A stretch of DNA of 64,000 nt from positions 1 to 64,000 of the forward strand of contig NZ_KB903682.1 of assembly GCF_000379785.1 (NCBI RefSeq), in the 5' to 3' direction. The translations under genes and the position numbers were made by a program. The DNA is from Gallibacterium anatis DSM 16844 = F 149. Its GTDB lineage: Bacteria; Pseudomonadota; Gammaproteobacteria; Enterobacterales; Pasteurellaceae. The notes beneath the pieces are model-generated. The model did not search any database. It had not been told where the DNA came from and saw nothing but the letters and a program-made list of their open reading frames with translations. The stretch's first letter is position 1, and each line of letters starts with the position of its first letter. Of this stretch, positions 35,512-44,833 are shown in pieces.

Positions 35512-36774
35512 TTAACGATAATCCACTTTTTCTGTGGTTGCTAAGTGAATGTAACTTTGTGCCGGTTGGGTTTCTGCAATGATATTGCCGGCGCGAATAG
35601 AATAACGCACCGGAACTTGACGGCGAACGGCATCGAATCCATTTTCTGCCGGTAAAATCACTAAATTTGCGCTGTTACCTTCACTGATGCCGTAATCCTG
35701 AATTGCTAATGTTTTGGCACTATTTTCCGTAATCAGTTTAATACCGTCATTGATTTGATCGTAACCCATTAACTGACAAACGTGTAATCCCATATGCAAT
35801 ACTTGCAGTGTGCTGGCAGTTCCTAATGGATACCAAGGATCAAAGACATCATCGTGCCCAAAACAGACATTAATATTGTTTTCTAACATCTCTTTGACAC
35901 GTGTAATGCCGCGCCGTTTTGGATAGGTATCAAAGCGGCCTTGAAGATGAATATTCACCAATGGATTTGCAACAAAATTAATGCCTGATAATTTCAATAA
36001 TCGGAATAGGCGAGAGGTATATGCGCCATTGTAGGAGTGCATCGCGGTAGTATGGCTTGCAGTTACTTGATCACCCATTTCATATTTTAGTGCTAATGCC
36101 GCCACAGTTTCGACAAAACGGGACTGCTCATCATCAATTTCATCGCAATGAATATCTATCTGTTTCCCATAACGTCTGGCGATTTCAAATGCAATATGCA
36201 TAGATTCCACGCCATATTCACGTGTAAATTCAAAATGAGGAATACCGCCAACAACATCAGCACCCATTTCCATTGCCTGTTCTAACAGGTTTACCCCATT
36301 CGGATAAGATAAAATGCCTTCCTGAGGAAAGGCAACAATTTGCAAATCAACCCACGGAGCAACTTCTTGTTTGACTTCCAACATTGCTTTTAATGCGGTT
36401 AAAGTCGGATCGGAAACATCTACGTGGGTACGCACAAATTGTACGCCATTAGCAATTTGCCATTTTAGCGTTTTCCAAGCACGCTGTTTAACATCATCGT
36501 GGCTTAATAGCGATTTACGCTCTGCCCAACGCTCAATGCCTTCAAAAAGCGTTCCGGATCGATTCCAATTCGGCTGCCCTGCAGTTTGTGTTGCATCCAA
36601 ATGAATATGTGGTTCAATAAACGGCGGATAAACAATGCCTTGTTCCGCATCTAATATTTTTTTATCGGTTTTAATTTCAACATCATTGGGTAAAATTTTC
36701 GCAATTTTGCCATTCTCGATTAATAGTTGCCACAACCCTTCTCTTTGCGCTAAATGCGTATTTTTAATTAACAT
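35512..36774 (-). CDS. codA: Cytosine deaminase
   Basis: CodA hydrolyses cytosine to uracil and ammonia, feeding pyrimidine salvage and nitrogen supply. The 420-residue amidohydrolase has metal ligands His56 and His58 (EPHIHLDA), [11 protein letters not shown] with the active glutamate, [10 protein letters not shown], and [10 protein letters not shown] with the metal-binding aspartate. It follows codB by 12 bases in the order codB-codA, the same as in E. coli. Confidence 0.95.
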   Translation of the reverse strand: MLIKNTHLAQREGLWQLLIENGKIAKILPNDVEIKTDKKILDAEQGIVYPPFIEPHIHLDATQTAGQPNWNRSGTLFEGIERWAERKSLLSHDDVKQRAWKTLKWQIANGVQFVRTHVDVSDPTLTALKAMLEVKQEVAPWVDLQIVAFPQEGILSYPNGVNLLEQAMEMGADVVGGIPHFEFTREYGVESMHIAFEIARRYGKQIDIHCDEIDDEQSRFVETVAALALKYEMGDQVTASHTTAMHSYNGAYTSRLFRLLKLSGINFVANPLVNIHLQGRFDTYPKRRGITRVKEMLENNINVCFGHDDVFDPWYPLGTASTLQVLHMGLHVCQLMGYDQINDGIKLITENSAKTLAIQDYGISEGNSANLVILPAENGFDAVRRQVPVRYSIRAGNIIAETQPAQSYIHLATTEKVDYR

Positions 36775-36786
36775 TTCGGTTCTCCT

Positions 36787-38007
36787 TTATGCAAATTTCT
36801 TTCGTAATAACGGATTTAAAATTAAGTAGGCGATCGCACCACTAATCACAGCATTGACCGGAATAATGCCCGGCAAAAATTTACCGCAAGCAACGCCAAT
36901 ACCAACGGAAACAACGGCTGCCCAGTTGATATTGACAAAATGTGCCTGATCAAAATTTTGGTAAGCGTGGCGACGTGTCAAATAATCAGCAATAATGATA
37001 CCGCCAATCGGAGGGATAGCTGCGGAAAGGAAGGTTAACCAACCAACAAAATTGTTATATAACCACAATGCACATAATGTACCGACAATACCGTTTATCA
37101 CTGACAAAATGCGACTGCTGACGCCGGTAATATTAGCAAAGCCTAACCCTGAAGCATAAAGTGCATTATCATTGGTTGTCCAAATATTCAAGCCAAGCAC
37201 GATAATGGCAGGTAATAATAAGCCTTGTGCTACCATAACGTCAGAAATATCCGCCATTCCTTTTACTGCAGCACCGGCAGCACCGAAAATAAACATTAAT
37301 GAATTACCTAAGAAAAATGCGATCATCGTAACGAAAACAGTATATTTGGCGTGCTTACCGAAACGTACAAAATCAGCAGTTAATGTCCCGGCACTGATGA
37401 ATGAACCGACAACAAGTGTGATGGCAACAGAAAGCGATAATGGTTCTTTTGGCATTAATGCTCTTAAAGTATCCAACCCGCCAACATCATTAATTGCCAA
37501 GTAAACGGAGTAACCACCTAACAGTGCGATTGACGGCACGGCGATCACAGAAAGTGCGGTTAAGGCAGAAATTCCGAAAAATACGGTAACAGTCATTAAT
37601 GCTCCGGAAGCCAAAATCAAAATATTGACATCGATACCGGTAAATTTATTAACCGGTATTGCGAACATTGCCACACCGACACCAAACCACCCCACTTGTG
37701 TGCCGCCTAATAAAGCTGAAGGTAGCCAAGAACCTTTTATCCCAAAAGAGTAACGAGCAAGAATGTGCGTGGTTAATCCGGTTTTTGCCCCAATGTATCC
37801 TAAAAAGGAGGTATAAACTCCAAGCATTAAATTACCGATCAATACAGCAAGAAAAAAATCATCATAAGTCAACGATGTTCCCAATGTACCGCCTGTCCAC
37901 ATACTGGCGGAGAAAAAAGTAAGCCCCAACATTACAAATGTTAGGGCTATTATGCCTTTTCGCTCTGAAACGGGTACAGGTTTTAAGCTAAAATTATCAG
38001 CCGACAT
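36787..38007 (-). CDS. codB: Cytosine permease
   Basis: CodB is an NCS1-family inner-membrane symporter for cytosine. The 406-residue product has about twelve helices and starts with the family region RKGIIALTFVMLGLTFFSASMW. AGGAG lies before the ATG. It is the first gene of codBA, preceded by a near-perfect PurR operator, so uptake and deamination of cytosine probably respond to purine supply as in E. coli. Confidence 0.95.
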   Translation of the reverse strand: MSADNFSLKPVPVSERKGIIALTFVMLGLTFFSASMWTGGTLGTSLTYDDFFLAVLIGNLMLGVYTSFLGYIGAKTGLTTHILARYSFGIKGSWLPSALLGGTQVGWFGVGVAMFAIPVNKFTGIDVNILILASGALMTVTVFFGISALTALSVIAVPSIALLGGYSVYLAINDVGGLDTLRALMPKEPLSLSVAITLVVGSFISAGTLTADFVRFGKHAKYTVFVTMIAFFLGNSLMFIFGAAGAAVKGMADISDVMVAQGLLLPAIIVLGLNIWTTNDNALYASGLGFANITGVSSRILSVINGIVGTLCALWLYNNFVGWLTFLSAAIPPIGGIIIADYLTRRHAYQNFDQAHFVNINWAAVVSVGIGVACGKFLPGIIPVNAVISGAIAYLILNPLLRKKFA

Positions 38008-38045
38008 AGTTACTCCTAAATAAAAAAGAAAACCAAAACAAGCAA

Positions 38046-38061
38046 ACGAAAACGTTTGCGT
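38046..38061. promoter_or_regulatory. PurR operator upstream of codBA
   Basis: ACGAAAACGTTTGCGT differs at one position from the PurR consensus ACGCAAACGTTTGCGT and shares the ACGAAAACG left half with the E. coli codBA operator as I recall it. It ends 39 bases upstream of codB and sits within a larger palindrome, GCAAACG-AAAA-CGTTTGC (38042-38059). Confidence 0.8.
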
Positions 38062-38118
38062 TGGTTATTATAAGAGTTACTCGATCAGAATCAATGCAAT
38101 TTATTTATTCAAAAAACA

Positions 38119-38142
38119 ATGGCGGAATTTTAATTCCGCCAT
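38119..38142 (-). terminator. Terminator of gloB
   Basis: A perfect 11-bp stem (ATGGCGGAATT and its complement) with a two-base gap begins five bases past the gloB stop. The minus strand continues TGTTTTTTG. Confidence 0.9.
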
Positions 38143-38146
38143 ACCG

Positions 38147-38845
38147 CTAAAACTTATCTTTTGCTTCACGTAATGCAATAAATTCTTCGACATTTTTACA
38201 ACGTAAAAAAGGATTTAACGCTTTTTCTAAAGCTAATGTTGTCGGTAGTGTCGGCTTTTGTTCTCTGCGTAATTTCTCTATCTGTTGTGCATAATCTTGA
38301 AGAGCATCGCTATGTTCTACCGTTTGCGCGAAGCGTAAATTACTCAACGTGTATTCGTGGGCGGCACAAATTATCGTATCATCCGGCAGCTGTTTAATTT
38401 TCTGTAAGGAAGCAAACATTTGCTGATAATCCCCTGTAAAAACCCTGCCACAACCCAAAGAAAATAAGGTATCACCACAAAAGAGATGATTATCCACCAG
38501 ATAACTTAAATGACCTGCTGTATGTCCTCCGGTTTCCAAAATACGAATGGAATAATAAGGCGTATGTTGCATACCGGCACTGACGATATGCGTGGCTAAA
38601 TGACCGACTTCCGCCGGCGCATAAATCGGGACAAACGGATAATATTTGCGCAACTCTGCCACACCGCCGATATGATCACTATGATTATGGGTAATCAAAA
38701 TGGCTTCGATTTTAAGTTGATGTTGCTGCAAAAAATCCTCAACCACCTCCGCTTCCGACGGATCAACAATTAATGCGTGCTGATTATCTCTGCTGTAACA
38801 CCAAATATAGTTATCACTCAATGCCGGAATTGCCTTTAATAACAT
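38147..38845 (-). CDS. gloB: Hydroxyacylglutathione hydrolase (glyoxalase II)
   Basis: GloB hydrolyses S-lactoylglutathione to lactate and glutathione, the second step of methylglyoxal detoxification. The 232-residue metallo-beta-lactamase-fold protein has the zinc motif THNHSDH (52-58), GGHTAGH, FCGDTLF and the C-terminal AAHEYT segment. It overlaps the end of recD by 32 bases, with its AGGAG inside recD, so it is translated from the recBD transcript or coupled to it. Confidence 0.94.
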   Translation of the reverse strand: MLLKAIPALSDNYIWCYSRDNQHALIVDPSEAEVVEDFLQQHQLKIEAILITHNHSDHIGGVAELRKYYPFVPIYAPAEVGHLATHIVSAGMQHTPYYSIRILETGGHTAGHLSYLVDNHLFCGDTLFSLGCGRVFTGDYQQMFASLQKIKQLPDDTIICAAHEYTLSNLRFAQTVEHSDALQDYAQQIEKLRREQKPTLPTTLALEKALNPFLRCKNVEEFIALREAKDKF

Positions 38846-40778
38846 CCTCTGACTCCTTTTCCTTAAAAATCTGTTTGATTTGTTGTGCCAAGCCGCTGTA
38901 ACGCTGGGTTTGTGTTCGCACTGCCGCTTTCCAAATCGCTTCCCGACTAAATACCGTAAACGTCTGTTTTGCTCGGGTAATGGCGGTATAGATAAGCTCT
39001 TTGCTCAACAGTGGATTATACTCCGCCGGCAATACCAGCACGGTGCGGGTAAATTCAGAACCTTGCGATTTATGCACAGTCATCACATAAGCCGGTTCAA
39101 CACTCGGCACACGGCTTGATAACACTTCACGAAAACCTTGTTCCGCCTCAAACCAAACTTTTAAATCACCGTTTTTATCAGGTAATACTAAACCTATATC
39201 ACCATTAAACAAGCGGCTGTTGTTATCATTTTGCAAAATAATCACCGGCTTGCCGAGATACCATTCGTGTACGTGTTGAAAACGGATATATTTCTTACGC
39301 CGTAACTGTTCTGCAATACGTTGATTTAACTGCTCTACACCGAATTGTCCGTTACGCAATGCGCTTAACAAACGCGCTTGTTTAAATAACATAAACGCTT
39401 TTGCAATCGCCGCCGGCTGCCAATTTTTTTCACTTTGTACAAATTTAAAATAATCGGAATAAAGTTCAACCGCAAAATCCACTACCTGTTGATTGTTTGC
39501 TTCACCTGGTCGAAATAACGGCAACACACGAATATCGTCATATTCAGCAAAAAGTTGCCAGCTCTCTTCAGCTTGACGTTGATTAACCGCTTTTGCCAAC
39601 TGCCCAATTCCGGTATTTTGATTAAAACGATAGCTGTGTTGCAGATGACAAAGGCTATCACGAATAAAGTTCAGTTCATTACTAAAAGCAACCTGCTGTT
39701 CACAAACTGTTGCTAAAAAAGTCGCTTGCTGCCGGCTGTAATCAAACGATAAAAATTGCCCCAATTCCGCCATAATTGCACCACTTTCCACCGAAGCCAA
39801 CTGATCTTTATCACCTAAAAAGATCAATTTCGTACTCGGTTTTATGCCACGCAACAGTGTTGCCATCAACGCTAAATTAATCATTGAGGCTTCATCAATC
39901 ACCAACACATCAATATTGAGCGGCTGTTGCTGATGATAACGTGGTTGGCTGTTGGGACGCATCCCCAATAAACGGTGAATGGTCGCGGCTTCCTGTGGCA
40001 ACGTTGATGATAAATCAAGCGGCAAATGAATGTTTTGAATGGCTTGATGCAATGATTCCGTCAACCGTGTCGCTGCTTTTCCGGTCGGTGCGGCTAATCG
40101 AATATTGAGCCAAGGTTGCTTACGTATCTGTTGCAACCATTGCAAGCCAAGCAATAATTTAGCAACCGTTGTCGTTTTCCCTGTACCCGGCCCACCGGAA
40201 ATAAAGCTGATTGTCGATGAAAATGCTGTCGCTACCGCAATTTTCTGCCAATCCGGTAAGTGCTGAGAATGTGGGAATAATGCTTGCAAAATTTGCTTCA
40301 AATCCGTCAGTTCATTCTGCTGATAATGAATTGAATGACTTTCGCTTAGGCGCGCCGCAATATAATGTTCATCTTGCCAAATCCGATGAAAATAGAGCGC
40401 ATCAATTTCACCTATTTTTTTGCACACAATCGGTGTATTTTGTTGATCATCCATCGAAAATGCCGGATGTTGTACTAAATTTGCCAATAATGCTTTCACA
40501 TCATAAGGCGCAAGCAGATCCTCAATTTGTTGCAATAATGCCTGCTGTTCCGGCTGATATTTCAACTCGAACGGATTTTCTAATACGTTTTTTGTCAAAA
40601 ACAGGCAGCTATGCCCTTGCTGATTGGCAAAACTCAATAATGCGGCAAACAATGCTGCCAGATCGTTAATCGCTTCTGTTTGCAACTGCCCTTGCCGTGC
40701 GATGTAATCGGCAAAATAGTAATCAATATTTTCAATCAATTTTTGATCGCGTAATTGTTGTAATAATGCCAACATCAT
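38814..40778 (-). CDS. recD: Exodeoxyribonuclease V alpha subunit RecD
   Basis: RecD is the 5'-3' helicase motor of the RecBCD nuclease-helicase, which processes double-strand breaks and degrades foreign linear DNA. The 654-residue product has the Walker A motif SGGPGTGKTTT (194-204), Walker B VLVIDEASMI, and the C-terminal motif YVMTVHKSQGSEF. The start overlaps the recB stop by four bases (ATGA), giving translational coupling, and the 3' end overlaps gloB. Confidence 0.95.
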   Translation of the reverse strand: MMLALLQQLRDQKLIENIDYYFADYIARQGQLQTEAINDLAALFAALLSFANQQGHSCLFLTKNVLENPFELKYQPEQQALLQQIEDLLAPYDVKALLANLVQHPAFSMDDQQNTPIVCKKIGEIDALYFHRIWQDEHYIAARLSESHSIHYQQNELTDLKQILQALFPHSQHLPDWQKIAVATAFSSTISFISGGPGTGKTTTVAKLLLGLQWLQQIRKQPWLNIRLAAPTGKAATRLTESLHQAIQNIHLPLDLSSTLPQEAATIHRLLGMRPNSQPRYHQQQPLNIDVLVIDEASMINLALMATLLRGIKPSTKLIFLGDKDQLASVESGAIMAELGQFLSFDYSRQQATFLATVCEQQVAFSNELNFIRDSLCHLQHSYRFNQNTGIGQLAKAVNQRQAEESWQLFAEYDDIRVLPLFRPGEANNQQVVDFAVELYSDYFKFVQSEKNWQPAAIAKAFMLFKQARLLSALRNGQFGVEQLNQRIAEQLRRKKYIRFQHVHEWYLGKPVIILQNDNNSRLFNGDIGLVLPDKNGDLKVWFEAEQGFREVLSSRVPSVEPAYVMTVHKSQGSEFTRTVLVLPAEYNPLLSKELIYTAITRAKQTFTVFSREAIWKAAVRTQTQRYSGLAQQIKQIFKEKESEDVIKGNSGIE

Positions 40779-43700
40779 TCACCCCATAATTGATCCAATT
40801 TTTCAATCAATTCAACGGACGGCTTTGTAAAATAAACCCCTGTTTGCGCATTATTCTGCACTGCCATTCCGCGTAAAAACAGATAAAACACGCCACCGAA
40901 ATCGGTTTCATAGCGATAATTCGGATCACGCCACTTCAGATAACGATGCAATGCCAAACTGTAGATCAGATATTGCAAATCGTAACGTTGCGATGAGATC
41001 GCTTTTGCCAATTTCTCCGGCTGATAATATTCGATACCATCTCCTAAAAAATTACTTTTATAATCAATTAGATAATATTTTCCATTCTGTCTGACAACCA
41101 GATCAACAAACCCTCGAATAACACCTTGAATCTCTTCAATCTGCACCGGATGTTGTTGATCATACAAAGGATGGTATTGTCTTAATATTTGGTTGAACTG
41201 TTGTTGATTAAATAAATTACCCAATTTGAGATAGAACTGCATTTCCGTTAATTTATCTGCCGAAGCAACATTTGCCAAACAGCCCATTTCCGGCAATGGC
41301 TGTTGCAAAATATTGCTAAACCAAATACGCAATGGCTCAAGCCACTGTTCATCCAAACCGAGATATTGACATAAGGTTTGTAACGATGGCGTTTTTAGCG
41401 GTTGTGTAAAATCCAATTTTTCTAAAAAAGCGTGCAACACCGAACCGACACCTGCCCCTTTCGGCAGATCAAACGGAGTAAAATGTGGCGGATAAATAGA
41501 AAGCGGCATTACCGAAAGCGCTGTTTCTTCGTCATCTATTTCAATCGCATTATCGCTATAATCCTGCGCATTATCGCTTAAATGTTCACCATACAATGCT
41601 TGCAATTTCGCCTGCAAAGCAGAAAAACTGGTTACTCGCCAATTTTTTTCAATGTTTTGATGAAATTGCTGTGCCGATAACTTACTTGGTGTTGCTGACT
41701 GCATTGGGCAGTTGATCTCATCCGCTTCTGTTATCACTTGTATTTCATAATTATCTGCCAATGTTTTTGTTAATAATGTGGTATAACTCACCTCTTTTTG
41801 CTCAGCGGCGTGCTGTTGTCCGCCCAATAGCAGATAATCCAGCGCAGTTAACTTTTTGCTATCCCATTTTCTCGATTTATTATTGATCGCATTAAAGGTT
41901 GCCGGCACGCCCACAATTAATTGATATTTCGCCCGTGTCAACGCCACATAAAGCAGACGCATCTCTTCCGCTTTCGCTTCCTGCTCCACCTTTTCCGTCT
42001 GCTGATGATGCAAATCCCAAACTAATTGTTTCTGTTCATCGTGATAAAAACCGAAAGTCTCTTTGCGGTTTGACGCTGAATTGAGAATAAACGGCAAACA
42101 AACAAGCGGATATTCCAAGCCTTTTGATTTATGAATCGTAATAATGCTGACAACATTTTGCTCTCGCTCCAAACGCAAGCGGTTCTCTTCGTTATCACTG
42201 TTGCCGCTTAACTGTAATTCAAACCAGTTAAGCAACGCCTCTTCGTTCTGTTGTTGGTTCATCGCTTGTTGCAATAATTCGCTTAAATGCAATAAATCAA
42301 CCAAATAACGCTCACTGAAATCAAATTGTTGCAACCGTAACGGAATCTGTTCCGCTTGGAAAAGTTGGTACAGCATTGGTAACACGCCTTGTGTCTGCCA
42401 CACCGTTTGATAATGCAGCAAACGCTCAATCAACGCTGCCCACTCTGTTTCATTCTGTTTTAACTGATAAATTTGATCCGCTGTCAGCCCCCATAAGGTA
42501 CAACCTACAGCTGCCAACACTGCCCTTTCGTTAAACGGTGTTAAACAGGCACGTAAAATACGATAAAGATCTTTTGCCGCCACACTGGTAAATACATTGG
42601 AACGTTCCGATAAATAAACCGAAGCAATGCCTTTTTGTGTCAAAGCGCGTCTGATAATGTCGCTCTCTTTACCATTACGCACCAAAATCGCAATATCCTT
42701 TGCACTAACCGCTTGCTCCTCTTGTCCGTCAGCACAAAAATAAGCGTTGCCCTGTTGCGAAGCGGTCAATAGCTGCTGCAAATGTGAAGCAAACGCCTGT
42801 GCCATTATCTCCATTGTCACACTTTTGTTTTCATCCTGTGCTAATTGCAACAGTTGCCACGCTTTTTGCGCCTGCCCCTGAATATAAAAAGCACTCGTTT
42901 GCTGCGCCGCTTCAACAGGAATAAATTCAATTTCATCCAAATAAAACGGATTTTTTGCGTTTAAAAACAAATTGTTAATGCTTTCAATCAATTTGGCACT
43001 TGAGCGATAATTACGTTGTAACGTATAAATATGTTCAATCGCTTGGTGCTGTTCACTGCTGTCTTTGATCGATAAGTAGGTGAAAATATCCGCACCACGG
43101 AAGCGATAAATCGCCTGTTTAGGATCGCCGATTACGGTAAATCCGGTGGTGGTTTCATTTGTTGCGGCTTGTAGATAAATTTTTGAAAAAATAGCTAACT
43201 GCACCGGGTCGGTATCCTGAAACTCATCAATCATCGCAAACGGATATTGTTGACGAATCAAGGCGATTAATTGATGGGCTGACGGTTTTTGCAGAACATC
43301 GCGCAACATCCGCAGCAAATCATCAAATTGCTTTTCATTATGGCTATCTTGATAGTCAAAAATGCGTTGCCGTAATTCCGCCACATAAAGATAGTGCATT
43401 TTTTGGCAAAAATCATTTTGCAAAAACTGTTGCAAAAAATGTTCCATCTCAACCACAAAAGTCGGCAGTTCAACCTCTTTATTTTTCTTAAAATAGATCG
43501 GCAACAATTTTTCCGCTAGGGCAATTCTCTGTTCAATCGTTGTCGTTGCCGAGATCACCGCATCGAAATAATCGGTAAATTTTTTTGATTTTGAGCGTTG
43601 CTGGTTCAAATTGGCTTCATACTGTTTAAACCAATCGATAAATTCTGCTAAATATTGCTGCTCAAGCCGTTGAAACTGTTGCAGTTGCTGTTGATAATAA

Positions 43701-44377
43701 TCCAATCCGGCACTGATATCAGTAAACGGCAACGCTTGCTTGACTTTAGGCAGCTCGCCTGTCAGCAGGCGTTCATTCTGTTTAAATAGTTTGTCCGGAG
43801 AAACAAAAACCTGACGCACAATTTGTGCCTGTTCTGCCGAAATGGAATAAAATTTATCTCGCCACAACTGATAATTGACCTGTCGTAACTGCTCCTGATT
43901 CTGTTCCGACAACTCAAATTTGAAGCCTAAACCTGAATCAAAAGCATATTGGCGCAAAATACGCTGGCAAAAGCCGTGAATAGTAAAAATCGCAGCTTTA
44001 TCAATATATTCACAAGCAAAAGATAAACGTTGAATCGCAAGCGCTAAGTGATCTTCCAAATAAGGTAATAATGCCAACAGCTCATTATCCTTAATTTCAC
44101 TTTTATCACGATTTTGCTGATAACTCTCCAATAACTTTAACCACGATTGGGTTCTTTCACGAATGCGTTGACGCAATTCCCGTGTCGCGTCCCGCGTGAA
44201 AGTGACCACCAAAATCTGCTCAATATCCAACGGCGTAGGAAAATTATTCTCGCCTGCCTGTAGCAATAAACGCAAATAGAGCGTCACCATCGTATACGTT
44301 TTGCCGGTGCCGGCAGAAGCCTCAATAATATTATTTTGTGCTAAAGGCAATGTAATCACATTCAGTGGCGTATTCAT
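40775..44377 (-). CDS. recB: Exodeoxyribonuclease V beta subunit RecB
   Basis: RecB is the 3'-5' helicase and the only nuclease of RecBCD. The 1200-residue product has Walker A EASAGTGKTYT (19-29), MIDEFQDTDPVQ, VITIHKSKGLEYPLVC, and the C-terminal nuclease core GFVDLVV...YYLIDYKSN with its metal-binding aspartates and lysine. The frame runs 18 codons further to a TTG; the ATG at 44377 matches the family N-terminus. recC and ptrA, which neighbour recB in E. coli, are absent here, as in Haemophilus where recC is unlinked. Confidence 0.95.
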   Translation of the reverse strand: MNTPLNVITLPLAQNNIIEASAGTGKTYTMVTLYLRLLLQAGENNFPTPLDIEQILVVTFTRDATRELRQRIRERTQSWLKLLESYQQNRDKSEIKDNELLALLPYLEDHLALAIQRLSFACEYIDKAAIFTIHGFCQRILRQYAFDSGLGFKFELSEQNQEQLRQVNYQLWRDKFYSISAEQAQIVRQVFVSPDKLFKQNERLLTGELPKVKQALPFTDISAGLDYYQQQLQQFQRLEQQYLAEFIDWFKQYEANLNQQRSKSKKFTDYFDAVISATTTIEQRIALAEKLLPIYFKKNKEVELPTFVVEMEHFLQQFLQNDFCQKMHYLYVAELRQRIFDYQDSHNEKQFDDLLRMLRDVLQKPSAHQLIALIRQQYPFAMIDEFQDTDPVQLAIFSKIYLQAATNETTTGFTVIGDPKQAIYRFRGADIFTYLSIKDSSEQHQAIEHIYTLQRNYRSSAKLIESINNLFLNAKNPFYLDEIEFIPVEAAQQTSAFYIQGQAQKAWQLLQLAQDENKSVTMEIMAQAFASHLQQLLTASQQGNAYFCADGQEEQAVSAKDIAILVRNGKESDIIRRALTQKGIASVYLSERSNVFTSVAAKDLYRILRACLTPFNERAVLAAVGCTLWGLTADQIYQLKQNETEWAALIERLLHYQTVWQTQGVLPMLYQLFQAEQIPLRLQQFDFSERYLVDLLHLSELLQQAMNQQQNEEALLNWFELQLSGNSDNEENRLRLEREQNVVSIITIHKSKGLEYPLVCLPFILNSASNRKETFGFYHDEQKQLVWDLHHQQTEKVEQEAKAEEMRLLYVALTRAKYQLIVGVPATFNAINNKSRKWDSKKLTALDYLLLGGQQHAAEQKEVSYTTLLTKTLADNYEIQVITEADEINCPMQSATPSKLSAQQFHQNIEKNWRVTSFSALQAKLQALYGEHLSDNAQDYSDNAIEIDDEETALSVMPLSIYPPHFTPFDLPKGAGVGSVLHAFLEKLDFTQPLKTPSLQTLCQYLGLDEQWLEPLRIWFSNILQQPLPEMGCLANVASADKLTEMQFYLKLGNLFNQQQFNQILRQYHPLYDQQHPVQIEEIQGVIRGFVDLVVRQNGKYYLIDYKSNFLGDGIEYYQPEKLAKAISSQRYDLQYLIYSLALHRYLKWRDPNYRYETDFGGVFYLFLRGMAVQNNAQTGVYFTKPSVELIEKLDQLWGE

Positions 44378-44429
44378 TCTGTTCAAATTTACTTTAGTAG
44401 AAATTAAAAGATCGGTTGGTTTAAATGAC

Positions 44430-44460
44430 AAGGTTGCCGAGCAGCTGCTGCGACAACCTT
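44430..44460 (-). terminator. Hairpin between the YchN-like gene and recB
   Basis: AAGGTTG pairs with CAACCTT and encloses the palindrome AGCAGCTGCT. It follows the YchN-like gene directly; the T-run behind it is weak. Confidence 0.55.
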
Positions 44461-44467
44461 AATAATA

Positions 44468-44824
44468 TTAGAAAGTTAATACTTTATCCGCCCATAAAGT
44501 CCATTCAGCGACATCAGCTAATGTGCCTAATGACACCCCATCAATCAGCGGCTGTTTAGAGATTGCTCGCGCATTTGTGCAAGTGGTACACAATTTTACC
44601 TCTACCCCTAAACCGGTCAAAATGGCTAATACTTCCTGAACATTTGCGCCTTCTTTCGGATTTTGTCCTTTTAAACCGGACAATACGGCATCAGAAAAAC
44701 AGAAAATTTTCATTTCTACATCTTGGTTGTGTTCTTCTTTTAATGCCAATGCAAAACGCAACGCATTGAAAGTTTTTTCACCGCCATAAGGTGAATCATT
44801 TAAAATATAAAGTAGTTTCTGCAT
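44468..44824 (-). CDS. DsrE/F-family protein, YchN-like
   Basis: The 118-residue protein is a close match in length and sequence pattern to E. coli YchN: MQKLLYILNDSPYG at the N-terminus, FSDAVLSGLKGQ, the cysteine pair LCTTCTNARGIS-like region (here CTTCTNARAIS) and the ending WTLWADKVLTF. DsrE-fold proteins often relay persulfide sulfur, and the two cysteines are candidates, but the role of YchN itself is not established. It lies nine bases behind the purine permease gene, probably in one transcript. Confidence 0.88.
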   Translation of the reverse strand: MQKLLYILNDSPYGGEKTFNALRFALALKEEHNQDVEMKIFCFSDAVLSGLKGQNPKEGANVQEVLAILTGLGVEVKLCTTCTNARAISKQPLIDGVSLGTLADVAEWTLWADKVLTF

Positions 44825-44833
44825 AGTAAATCC

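Noticed and set aside
44378-44431. Extended RecB N-terminus from a TTG
   Set aside because: The extra 18 residues overlap the preceding hairpin region and do not resemble RecB; ATG at 44377 fits the family.
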